From Wolinella sp963540505 (GTDB lineage Bacteria > Campylobacterota > Campylobacteria > Campylobacterales > Helicobacteraceae): DNA of 64,000 nucleotides. Shown piece by piece: positions 16,151 through 24,440 of this stretch (its first letter is position 1; the number at the start of each line of letters is the position of its first letter). Made by a program: the position numbers and the translations under genes. Below the pieces are notes generated by a model. The model ran no database searches. It was not told the DNA's origin and worked only from the letters and a program-made list of their open reading frames with translations. Where the stretch lies: contig CAUTMV010000003.1 of the NCBI GenBank assembly GCA_963540505.1, positions 134,708 to 198,707 of the forward strand, read 5' to 3'.

Positions 16151-17481
16151 TAGAGTATATACCGCGCTATATCGATATTCTCGACCAAATCATCAAGCCG
16201 CTCATGCACCATCTCCGCATTCACACTCACGCGCTTGCCTTTATGTTCCTCTGCCTCAAAGCTAATCTCCTCAAGCACCTTTTCAATCACCGTATGAAGC
16301 CGCCTAGCACCGATGTCTTCTGTCTTTTCATTGGCTCTTTGAGATAGCTTTGCAAGAGCTCTAATCGCCTCATCTTCAAAGCTAAGCTCCACGCCCTCAA
16401 CCTCAAGAAGCGCGACATATTGCTTCAAAATCGAATTTTTGGTCTGGGTAAGAATCTGATATAGCGTCTCCTCAGAAAGAGCGTCCAGCTCCACCCTAAG
16501 CGGGAATCGCCCCTGAAGCTCGGGGATAAGATCGCTTGGCTTACTGAGATGAAACGCGCCTGCGGCGATAAATAAAATATAGTCCGTTTTAATTTGCCCA
16601 TATTTTGTATTCACGCTGCTCCCCTCGACAATCGGAAGCAAATCACGCTGCACACCCTCTTTGCTCGGGTCTTGACGGCTTGAACCCCCTTGCGAGACGG
16701 CGATTTTATCAATCTCATCGATAAAGATGATCCCCTCCTCCTCCGCGCGCTTGAGCCCTTCAAGCTTGATCGCCTCCATATCCAAAAGTGCCTCACTCGC
16801 CTCGATTTTTAAGAGCTCTTTTGCCTCAGCGACACTGACCTCCTTTTTGACCTCTTCTTTTGCGCTGCTAAGCACCTTCACAAGCGATTCTTGGATTTTG
16901 ATCACCTCGGGAGGGAGATTCCCCTCCGCGAGCTCGATACTCTTTTTGGGCAGGTCAATCTCGATTTTTAGATGATCCGCCTCGCCGTTGAGCACGCGCG
17001 CTTTCATGCGCTCAAGAGAGCTTTTATACTCCTGCATTTTCGTCTCGCTCGCACCCTTTGGGAGTGGCGGGATAAGCTTTTGGACGATTTTATCAACCAC
17101 ATAAGAATCGATACTCTCCTTGTTTCTCTCTTTGTACTCTTCTTTAACGAGCAAAATCGCAGCACTCACCAAATCACGCACCATCGATTCCACATCGCGC
17201 CCGACAAACCCCACTTCCGTGTATTTACTTGCCTCCACTTTGATAAAGGGCAAGCCCATCATGCGCGCCATTCTACGCGCTATTTCCGTCTTCCCCACAC
17301 CCGTAGAGCCGATCATTAGGATATTTTTAGGAATCACCTCATCTTGCATCTCTTTGCTGAGTCGCATTCGCCTGTATCGATTCCTAAGCGCGATGGCGAC
17401 GCGCTTTTTCGCCTCTTTCTGCCCGATAATATACTCGTCCAAATAGGCAACAATCTCCTTTGGTGTCATCTCTTTTCTCAC
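16150..17481 (-). CDS. hslU: ATP-dependent protease ATPase subunit HslU (ClpY)
   Basis: AAA+ unfoldase that feeds proteins into HslV. Walker A GSTGVGKTE, Walker B IIFIDEIDKIA and the sensor-type GRFPLRVEL motif are present, with the intermediate I domain between. I choose GTG at 17481, just after the hslV stop and with AGAGGA six bases upstream; this gives 443 residues, the standard length. The longer frame to 17532 would overlap hslV and adds residues unlike the family. Confidence 0.96.
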   Translation of the reverse strand: MRKEMTPKEIVAYLDEYIIGQKEAKKRVAIALRNRYRRMRLSKEMQDEVIPKNILMIGSTGVGKTEIARRMARMMGLPFIKVEASKYTEVGFVGRDVESMVRDLVSAAILLVKEEYKERNKESIDSYVVDKIVQKLIPPLPKGASETKMQEYKSSLERMKARVLNGEADHLKIEIDLPKKSIELAEGNLPPEVIKIQESLVKVLSSAKEEVKKEVSVAEAKELLKIEASEALLDMEAIKLEGLKRAEEEGIIFIDEIDKIAVSQGGSSRQDPSKEGVQRDLLPIVEGSSVNTKYGQIKTDYILFIAAGAFHLSKPSDLIPELQGRFPLRVELDALSEETLYQILTQTKNSILKQYVALLEVEGVELSFEDEAIRALAKLSQRANEKTEDIGARRLHTVIEKVLEEISFEAEEHKGKRVSVNAEMVHERLDDLVENIDIARYIL

Positions 17482-17483
17482 GC

Positions 17484-18020
17484 CTAATCCTCTAGCTCTA
17501 AAAGTTTGATGTTCTGATTTGTATAGATACACAATTCACCGGCAATTTTTAGCGATTCCTCGACGAGTTCACGCTCGCTGAGTTTTGCATGTTTGTGGAG
17601 CGCACGAGCGGCTGAAAGTGCATAATTCCCGCCACTCCCAATCGCCGCTAAAACACCATCTTCAGGTTCGACGACATCGCCTGTGCCACTAAGGATAAAA
17701 AGATGCTCCCGATCAAGCACGATCATCATCGCCTCTAAACGCCGCAAATACTTATCTTTGCGCCACTCTTTAGAAAAATCAATGACCGATTTCATCAAAT
17801 CGCCCTTGCGATTCTCCAAAATGCGCTCAAACATCTCAAAAAGGCTGAACGCATCGGCGGTGCTACCGGCAAATCCGCTTAAAATCTTGCCATTATGGAG
17901 CGTGCGGATTTTTGTCGCATTGCCCTTGAGGACACAATTCCCAAACGTTACCTGCCCATCGCCGCCAATCACAGCCCTCCTTGCGCCACGATAAGCGAGA
18001 ATCGTCGTCGCCTCAAACAT
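17484..18020 (-). CDS. hslV: ATP-dependent protease proteolytic subunit HslV (ClpQ)
   Basis: Threonine protease that forms the dodecameric core of the HslUV complex. After removal of the short propeptide MFEA the active-site threonine begins TTILAYR. The GDGQVTFG and SGSGGNYALSAARAL regions match the family. It has 178 residues. Its start overlaps the end of rplI by eight bases, and hslU follows after two bases. Confidence 0.96.
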   Translation of the reverse strand: MFEATTILAYRGARRAVIGGDGQVTFGNCVLKGNATKIRTLHNGKILSGFAGSTADAFSLFEMFERILENRKGDLMKSVIDFSKEWRKDKYLRRLEAMMIVLDREHLFILSGTGDVVEPEDGVLAAIGSGGNYALSAARALHKHAKLSERELVEESLKIAGELCIYTNQNIKLLELED

Positions 18021-18465
18021 CGCTACCCTCGATATCGACCTTCAAAACCGCGTGGATTCCATGACCGAGCTTCGTCTCGATTTCGTAGATTCCCGTGCTT
18101 TTGATTGGACTTTTTAGCTCAAAGCTCTTTTTATCAATCTCGATTCCCTTCTGCGCCTTCAACGCTTCGCTAATCTCCTCTTTGGTGATTGCACCATAAA
18201 GCGCGCCATTTGCGCCCACTTTTTTAGTGATTTTGAGTGTGATTTTCTCCAAATTTTGAGCAAGATTTTGTAGCCGCTCAAGCTCCTGCGCGAGCAACTC
18301 CGCGCGCTTTTTCTCTCCAGCTTTCCAGCGATTTACCACTTCATTGCTCGCCACTTCAGCCATGCCCTTGCCGACTAGAAAATTGCGCCCATAGCCGTCT
18401 TTAACCTCGTGAATCTCGCCCGCCTTGCCCAATCCCTTGACATCTTTAATCAATAGAACCTTCAT
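18013..18465 (-). CDS. rplI: 50S ribosomal protein L9
   Basis: Large-subunit protein with N- and C-domains joined by a long helix. The N-domain MKVLLIKDVKGLGKAGEIHEV and GYGRNFLVGKG are diagnostic. ATG at 18465 has AAGGAG seven bases upstream; an in-frame ATG at 18507 is rejected. It leads the rplI-hslV-hslU-era-csd6 run, as in H. pylori. Confidence 0.96.
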   Translation of the reverse strand: MKVLLIKDVKGLGKAGEIHEVKDGYGRNFLVGKGMAEVASNEVVNRWKAGEKKRAELLAQELERLQNLAQNLEKITLKITKKVGANGALYGAITKEEISEALKAQKGIEIDKKSFELKSPIKSTGIYEIETKLGHGIHAVLKVDIEGSDV

Positions 18466-18548
18466 CGTGCGCTCCTTAATTTTGTGTAAAATTACTACAT
18501 GTTTCATAATAAAAAGCGAAATCTTAATGAAAAATAGGTAAAAAGCCC

Positions 18549-19190
18549 TTGAAAACCGCCCTTCCCTATCCGCTAAATATAATCCGCAAAAAGGGGATCA
18601 AACGGCTTAAGCTCATCATTACAAAAGAGCCAAATGGCGGCGTTATGCTGCGTGTCAATCTCCCTTTTGATGTCAACAAAGCCCATGCGCTCGCCTTTGT
18701 AGATGAGAATCTTGAATGGATCAATAAACAGGTGGAGCGACTGCAAGAAGAGGAGCGAAAATTGGAAGATTCTTTGTATTCGCACGCAGGAGAGTTGCCT
18801 ATTTTTGGGCAATGGGAGCGTTATGATTCTTGCGCGCATACAAAGCGCAAACTTAAAGCGCGCCTCACAGACTACCTCGCAGGCTCGATTGCACGTTATG
18901 AAGCAGCGATGGGAATCGTGCCTAAAAGCTTTCACGTGCGCAAGAATCGATACCGCCTCGGGAGCTGCCGCACTGATGGGACGCTCACTTTTTCGTTGCA
19001 GTTGCTTTTTGCACCCCCTGAAGTGGTCGATTATGTCGTGGCACACGAGCTTGCACACATCATTCACCATAATCACTCCGCGCAATTTTGGGAGCTTCTT
19101 GCGCGCTATTATCCCAAACACAAAGAGGCAAAAGCCTATCTAAGAGCCAATCACGCGCTGTTTGTGCGACTTTTGGAGCGGTTTTTCTAA
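18549..19190 (+). CDS. YgjP-like zinc metallopeptidase domain protein (M48/WLM type)
   Basis: A 213-residue protein of the YgjP/DUF45 family. The zinc motif is VVAHELAHIIHHNHSAQFW near residue 165: HELAH with the second HH/N-H-S-x-x-FW element typical of this family. The LGSCRTDGTLTFSLQL strand motif precedes it. Family members in some genomes are linked to restriction systems, but none is seen here. The best start is TTG at 18549; no ATG occurs until residue 33. It is flanked by minus-strand genes on both sides and appears monocistronic. Confidence 0.8.
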   Translation: MKTALPYPLNIIRKKGIKRLKLIITKEPNGGVMLRVNLPFDVNKAHALAFVDENLEWINKQVERLQEEERKLEDSLYSHAGELPIFGQWERYDSCAHTKRKLKARLTDYLAGSIARYEAAMGIVPKSFHVRKNRYRLGSCRTDGTLTFSLQLLFAPPEVVDYVVAHELAHIIHHNHSAQFWELLARYYPKHKEAKAYLRANHALFVRLLERFF

Positions 19191-19250
19191 TTTCATGCAC
19201 CAAACAAATCCGAGCAGGAATCCTCACAATATTCCCACCAATGTGCCGTT

Positions 19251-20495
19251 TTAACCCCTCACCTGCCCGCTACCATAGACTTTATATTTATATGTCGTGA
19301 GTTCATTAATCCCCATGGGTCCGCGCGCATGGAGCTTATTTGTGGAGATTCCCACCTCCGCGCCAAATCCATACTCGCCCCCATCGCTAAAACGCGTCGA
19401 GGCATTTAAGTAAATACTCGCAGCATCGACCTCATCGAGGAATCGCTCCGCACTCGCGTGATTCTCGCTCACAATCGCTTCAGAATGCCCCGACCCGTAG
19501 CGTGCAATATGCGCAAGAGCCTCATCTATATCCGCTACGACCTTAATATTTAGGATCTTCTCGCCATATTCAGTAGAGAAATCCTCCTCGCTCGCCGCGC
19601 TTCCCTCAATAAACTTGAGCGATTCCTCACACGCGCGCAGGGCGATTCCCGCCTCTTTGGCTAAGGGCGCAAAAGCTTGCAAAAACTCGCCGCTAATGGC
19701 TCTATCGACAAGCAACGTCTCAATGGCATTACACGCGGAGGGGCGAGACGCTTTAGCATTAATCGCGATTGCAAGGGCTTTTTGATAATCCGCATCCTCG
19801 TGGATGTAAAGATGACAGACCCCCTTGTTATGCTTAATCACGGGAATCGTCGCGTTTTTGGCGACAAAATTAATGAGCGATTCCCCGCCGCGCGGAATGA
19901 GCAGATCCACATATCGATCCATCTTCACAAATTGCGCTACGCCCTCGCGCGAATAATCAGGAAGTAGCGCAATCACCGAGCGCGGAAGATGATGTGCCTC
20001 TAAAACATCCTGCAAAATCCCAGCAATCGCCTCGTTGCTTCGCTGCGCCTCCTTGCCCCCTTTAAGCACGCAGACATTGCCGCTTTTAAAGCACAGCGCA
20101 GCCGTGTCGCTCGTAACATTCGGACGCGACTCATAAATAATCCCGACTACTCCAAGCGGAACGCTCACCTTCTCGATTCTAAGCCCATTCTCCACAACCC
20201 ATCCATCAAGCACCCTGCCGATGGGATTCTTAAGGCTAGCAATCTCTCTAAGGGCTCGCGACATCGCAAGAATACGCTCGTGATTTAAAAGGAGACGATC
20301 TAAAAAAGCCTCTTTGATTCCCGCATTTTGCGCCTCTTTAAAATCAAGCGCATTCGCCTCTAGGATTCCCGCCTCATGCGCACTTAGCTCCTCTGCCATG
20401 TCGCATAAAATCCGATTCCTCTCTTTGGGGAGCAGTTTCGCGCACACCCTGCACGCCGCTTTACTCTCCTTTAAAAACTCCTCTAAAGATTGCAT
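19251..20495 (-). CDS. proA: gamma-glutamyl phosphate reductase
   Basis: Second step of proline synthesis: reduces gamma-glutamyl phosphate to glutamate semialdehyde with NADPH. The 414-residue protein shows GVVGIIYESRPNVTSD, the cofactor-binding LKGGKEAQRSN and the catalytic cysteine in RPSACNAIETLL. Near the C-terminus GGEYGFGAEVGISTNKLHARGPMG is typical. The ATG at 20495 overlaps the agcS stop (TAATG), so it is coupled to the symporter gene. proB is not in this window. Confidence 0.96.
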   Translation of the reverse strand: MQSLEEFLKESKAACRVCAKLLPKERNRILCDMAEELSAHEAGILEANALDFKEAQNAGIKEAFLDRLLLNHERILAMSRALREIASLKNPIGRVLDGWVVENGLRIEKVSVPLGVVGIIYESRPNVTSDTAALCFKSGNVCVLKGGKEAQRSNEAIAGILQDVLEAHHLPRSVIALLPDYSREGVAQFVKMDRYVDLLIPRGGESLINFVAKNATIPVIKHNKGVCHLYIHEDADYQKALAIAINAKASRPSACNAIETLLVDRAISGEFLQAFAPLAKEAGIALRACEESLKFIEGSAASEEDFSTEYGEKILNIKVVADIDEALAHIARYGSGHSEAIVSENHASAERFLDEVDAASIYLNASTRFSDGGEYGFGAEVGISTNKLHARGPMGINELTTYKYKVYGSGQVRG

Positions 20496-21820
20496 TATCG
20501 TCCCAAAAAGTAGCGATCCGTCTCGGCTTTCACGACTTTGGAGAGCAAAAGTAGTGCAATTAGGTTAGGAATCGCCATAAGCCCATTTGCCATATCGGAA
20601 AAATTCCAGACAAAATCAAGCTTGATCATCGCGCCCACAATGACAAATGAGACAAAAATCGCGCGAAACAGCTTGATCTTTTTGTGTCCAAAGAGAAATT
20701 CAAACGCCTTCTCGCCATAATAGCTCCAGCCAAGAATCGTCGAATAACCAAAAAGCACGGTTGCAAAGCTCACAACCCCTGCGCCGAAATCTCCCAAATA
20801 GTGCTCAAAACTCCTAAGCGTAAGCTCTCCGCCACTCACACCCTCTAGCCATTGAGGCGCGCTCAAAATCACCACAGCCGTAATCGTGCATACCACGAGC
20901 GTATCAACAAAAGTCTGCGTCATGGAGACGAGAGCCTGCCGCACGGGATCATCAGTCTTTGCCGCAGCCGCGGCAATCGGGGCTGAACCCAATCCCGATT
21001 CGTTAGAAAAAACCCCGCGCGCTAATCCATAACGTATTGCCACAGCCACGCCCGCCCCGAGGAATCCGCCCCCAGCGGCATGCGGATTGAACGCATAATA
21101 AAAAATATCGCCAAGCACGGGGAGGATATTCTCGGCATTGAGGGTCAAAATCACCAGCGCGCTCGCAAGATAGACGACAATCATAAAAGGGACAAGAAAG
21201 GCGGTGAATTTCCCGATACTTTTAATCCCGCCCAAAATCACGGTCGCAGTGAGGATTAGCATTGCAAATCCGCTGATCCACTCCGGAATCGCGAAATTTG
21301 ACGCAAGCACGGTCGCGACGGCATTAGCCTGCGTCATGTTGCCAATCCCAAAGGAGGCAAACACCGTAAAAACGGCAAAAAGCACGCCCAGCCACTTGAG
21401 ATTGAGCCCAAAAGCGATGTAATACATCGGCCCGCCCTTGTAGCCCATCGCCCCTTTTTGACGATATTTGACGGCGAGCACCGCTTCAGAATATTTCGTC
21501 GCCATTCCGACAAAACCCGTCACCCACATCCAAAAAACCGCCCCGGGTCCGCCCAGACTAATCGCCGTCGCCACACCAACGATATTGCCGATTCCCACTG
21601 TGGCAGCAAGAGCCGTAGTCAGTGCTGCAAAATGGCTAATCTCGCCCTCTGCATGAGGCTCTTTGTGAAAAATCAGCCTAAGTGCTCGAAAAAGTGCCCA
21701 GAATTGAACCCCTCTAAGCAGAATCGTCAGGTAGATTCCCGTCCCAACGAGCAACACAAGCATCGGCACGCCCCATACAAACGAAGCAACACTCCCCACA
21801 AACCCTTCAGCCACTCCCAT
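20495..21820 (-). CDS. sodium:alanine/glycine symporter (AgcS family)
   Basis: Imports alanine, possibly D-alanine or glycine, with sodium. The 441-residue hydrophobic protein has the AGCS signatures AATVGIGNIVGVATAI near residue 73, GGPMYYI, and the RGVFSNESGLGSAPIAAAAA motif. It resembles H. pylori HP0942 (DagA). I use ATG at 21820 because AGGAGG lies six bases upstream; GTG at 21826 overlaps that site. It probably forms a two-gene operon with proA. Confidence 0.92.
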   Translation of the reverse strand: MGVAEGFVGSVASFVWGVPMLVLLVGTGIYLTILLRGVQFWALFRALRLIFHKEPHAEGEISHFAALTTALAATVGIGNIVGVATAISLGGPGAVFWMWVTGFVGMATKYSEAVLAVKYRQKGAMGYKGGPMYYIAFGLNLKWLGVLFAVFTVFASFGIGNMTQANAVATVLASNFAIPEWISGFAMLILTATVILGGIKSIGKFTAFLVPFMIVVYLASALVILTLNAENILPVLGDIFYYAFNPHAAGGGFLGAGVAVAIRYGLARGVFSNESGLGSAPIAAAAAKTDDPVRQALVSMTQTFVDTLVVCTITAVVILSAPQWLEGVSGGELTLRSFEHYLGDFGAGVVSFATVLFGYSTILGWSYYGEKAFEFLFGHKKIKLFRAIFVSFVIVGAMIKLDFVWNFSDMANGLMAIPNLIALLLLSKVVKAETDRYFLGR

Positions 21821-21910
21821 ATTCACCTCCTGTCTGTCCCAAAATAAGCGCGATTCCTAGCTTTGGATTCCCCAAAACCGCGCAAGAGCGTATCCTGATG
21901 TGCAAATAAA

Positions 21911-22978
21911 CTAAGAACTTGCATATTCGCTTGCAAGCTTCTCCACTTCCTCGACAAAACGATCCACAAGCTCGCTCTCCGGGAGCTTGTGGAGGATTTC
22001 TCCCCTTTTGATGATGAGCCCGCTTTTGTTCCCAAAAGCAATGGCAATATCCGCGTGCCTCGCCTCTCCAAGCGCATTGACCGCACAGCCCATAACCGAA
22101 ACCTGCAAAGGTGCTTTGATGTGCTTAATGCGCTCCTCGACATACTTAACCGCTTCCACGAGATTTGCCTCGATTCTCCCGCATGTGGGGCATGAGATGA
22201 GGTAGATTCCCTCTTTTTGCCGCCCTGAATATTTCAAAATCGCACGCGCAACCTCAATCTCTTTCTCAAGCTCGCCCGTGATTGAAACCCGCATGGTATC
22301 GCCGATTCCCTCCATTAAAAGCGCACCTAATGCCATCGCGCTTTTAATGCTTGAATGAAAAATCGTCCCTGCTTCAGTTACTCCAAGATGAAAAGGATAT
22401 TCTACCAAAGGGCGGAGCATGCGATATGCCGCTAGTGTGCGCTCAACATCGCTTGCTTTGAGTGAAATTTTGATGTTGCTAAAGCCAAAGTCCTCGAGAA
22501 GCTTGATGTTATAAAGAGCCGATTCCACCATACCTTTGGGGGTCGCGCCATATTTTTGCTCAAAACGCTCCTCAAGGCTGCCGCCATTAACGCCAATGCG
22601 CACGGGAATCCCGCGCTCATTACAAGCATCAGCAACCGCCTTAATTCGCTCTTTTGAGCCAATATTTCCCGGGTTTATACGGATACAATCCACGCTCTGC
22701 GCGGCAATAAGTGCAAATTTGTATTGAAAATGAATGTCCGCCACGATTGGCAGAGGGCTTAGGTTTTTGAGCTCTTTGAGGGCTTCTGCGTCCTCGCGAT
22801 TGCTTACTGCCACGCGCACAATATCGCACCCTGCAAGCGCAAGCCTATCAATCTGCGCTTTAGTCGCGGCAATATCGGCGGTCTTGCTAAAGGTCATAGA
22901 CTGAACAGAAATCGGGGAATCGCCGCCGATTCCGACATTACCGACAAAAATTTGCTTGGTTTTTACGCGCTCTTGCAA
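21911..22978 (-). CDS. ispG: 4-hydroxy-3-methylbut-2-en-1-yl diphosphate synthase (GcpE)
   Basis: Iron-sulfur enzyme of the MEP isoprenoid pathway; it makes HMBPP, the substrate of IspH, whose gene is at 31775-32599. The 355-residue protein has VSVQSM-like PISVQSMTFS at the N-terminus, a TIM barrel with RINPGNIG, and C-terminal cluster cysteines in ISCPTCGR and VMGCAVN. No ATG is available; TTG at 22978 has AGAGGA eight bases upstream and yields the expected N-terminus. Confidence 0.95.
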   Translation of the reverse strand: MQERVKTKQIFVGNVGIGGDSPISVQSMTFSKTADIAATKAQIDRLALAGCDIVRVAVSNREDAEALKELKNLSPLPIVADIHFQYKFALIAAQSVDCIRINPGNIGSKERIKAVADACNERGIPVRIGVNGGSLEERFEQKYGATPKGMVESALYNIKLLEDFGFSNIKISLKASDVERTLAAYRMLRPLVEYPFHLGVTEAGTIFHSSIKSAMALGALLMEGIGDTMRVSITGELEKEIEVARAILKYSGRQKEGIYLISCPTCGRIEANLVEAVKYVEERIKHIKAPLQVSVMGCAVNALGEARHADIAIAFGNKSGLIIKRGEILHKLPESELVDRFVEEVEKLASEYASS

Positions 22979-23085
22979 GTAGGGAATCCTCTCGAAAAAA
23001 TCTTAGAGAAAATGATACAAAATTTTAGGCTTATTTTATTCTTGCTTTTAAGAAAAGAGCAAGTTTTGTTAAAGAATATCTAAAG

Positions 23086-23091
23086 TATAAT
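23086..23091 (+). promoter_or_regulatory. -10 element of the receiver/propeller operon
   Basis: A perfect TATAAT after an AT-rich tract, 132 bases before the receiver gene start in the divergent spacer with ispG. The predicted leader of about 125 bases contains no gene. A weaker TATCAT-like box faces ispG on the minus strand around 23010. Confidence 0.5.
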
Positions 23092-23222
23092 TGTCTTATT
23101 TTCCCTGTATTTCGACGTTATAGCCACTTTTTGCAGGCTACGTTTTGGATACAACTGCGCAAAATTAATCGATAGGGCGAGCATTTGGCTTGGCAAAACG
23201 AACGGCTTTTAGGAGGATATTC

Positions 23223-24440
23223 ATGTATGATCCGTCGCTCATCACGAAGAAAAAGGTGGGAGTTTCCATTCTTTACGTGGAAGATGAGGAGAATATTCGG
23301 AACGTTTTGACCAAAATTTTGCTAAGGAAATTCAGCGAAGTGCTGAGTGCTTCAAGCGGTGCAGAGGGGCTTAGGCTCTATCTTGAGAAGCGTCCGGACA
23401 TCGTCATTACGGATATTCGTATGCCCGATATGAGCGGAATCGAGATGAGCAGGCGCATAAGAGAGATTAATCCTGAAGCCCTCATCGTCGTTACGACCGC
23501 ATTCACCGATGTGGAGCACTTTCTTGACGCCATTAGTCTGGGGATCAATCGCTTCATCATTAAGCCCATCGATTCTCAAAAGCTTGAAGCCACCATCCAC
23601 GAGCTGCTTGAGACGGTAAAAAAACGCCACGAATTTGATGATGCCAGCCGTCTTCTCAGGGAGTATCGCAGGGCGGTGGATTGCAGCGTCATTGTCTCTA
23701 AAACGGACAGGCAGGGGGTTATTACCTATGTCAATGAGGCGTTTTGCGATGTTTCGGGCTATTCACAGCAAGAGCTCATGGGCAAGCCGCACAATATCGT
23801 GCGTCATCCGCTCAGTCCAAAGCGACTTTTTGAGGAGATTTGGAGCACGATTCTTACGGGCAGGAGCTGGAAAGGCAGGATTAAGAATCAGAAAAAAGGG
23901 GGCGGGAGCTACACTCTTGAGACGACGATTGTGCCCATTAGCGATTCAGAGGGCGAGATCCTCGAGTTTATCGCGCTATGCTATGACATCACGGAGCTGC
24001 TCGCGATCCAAGAAGCGATGGAGCAAATGCGCATCTCGCAGCTCAAAGAGAGTATCCAGAAGGCTTCGGAATTGCGCACGGAGCTACTGCTTGGCTCTAT
24101 TCCGCACCCTGCGTTTGTAATTGATACAAACGATCAAATCGTGGGCTTCAACAAGCACGCGGAGGCACTTTTTGGTCTTGCACATAAAAAGTGGCATGAG
24201 AAACTCTTGCAAAAGAAGCTCGATTTTAAGAGTCTTGCAGGGACGGAGAATCCGCTCTTTAGCTCTTTAATTGACTGGAAGCAGCTTATTGGGCTTGAGA
24301 ATAAAGGGGCGAGCTTAATCACTCTGCGCCTCCCCTCCGAGCAGAGCCGCTACATCTTGGGAATCGCCCCACTGGAGGGCGAAAAATCCGATCAGATGAT
24401 CCTTATACTCACACCGCTAAATGGGATCGATAGCCTATGA
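23223..24440 (+). CDS. response-regulator receiver protein with two PAS domains
   Basis: A 405-residue signalling protein. Residues 12-130 form a complete receiver domain: acidic pocket VEDEEN, phospho-acceptor Asp64 in VITDIRMPDMSG, TTAF threonine and Lys114 in FIIKPID. Residues about 155-270 form a PAS domain very like the FAD-binding PAS of Aer/CetB receptors, with NIVRHPLSPKRLFEEIWSTI and GRSWKGRIKNQKKGG. A short coiled coil leads to a second, divergent PAS (about 290-400). There is no kinase, GGDEF, EAL or DNA-binding output. ATG at 23223 has AGGAGG seven bases upstream. Its stop overlaps the next start as ATGA, so it is made together with the propeller protein, its likely partner. Confidence 0.85.
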   Translation: MYDPSLITKKKVGVSILYVEDEENIRNVLTKILLRKFSEVLSASSGAEGLRLYLEKRPDIVITDIRMPDMSGIEMSRRIREINPEALIVVTTAFTDVEHFLDAISLGINRFIIKPIDSQKLEATIHELLETVKKRHEFDDASRLLREYRRAVDCSVIVSKTDRQGVITYVNEAFCDVSGYSQQELMGKPHNIVRHPLSPKRLFEEIWSTILTGRSWKGRIKNQKKGGGSYTLETTIVPISDSEGEILEFIALCYDITELLAIQEAMEQMRISQLKESIQKASELRTELLLGSIPHPAFVIDTNDQIVGFNKHAEALFGLAHKKWHEKLLQKKLDFKSLAGTENPLFSSLIDWKQLIGLENKGASLITLRLPSEQSRYILGIAPLEGEKSDQMILILTPLNGIDSL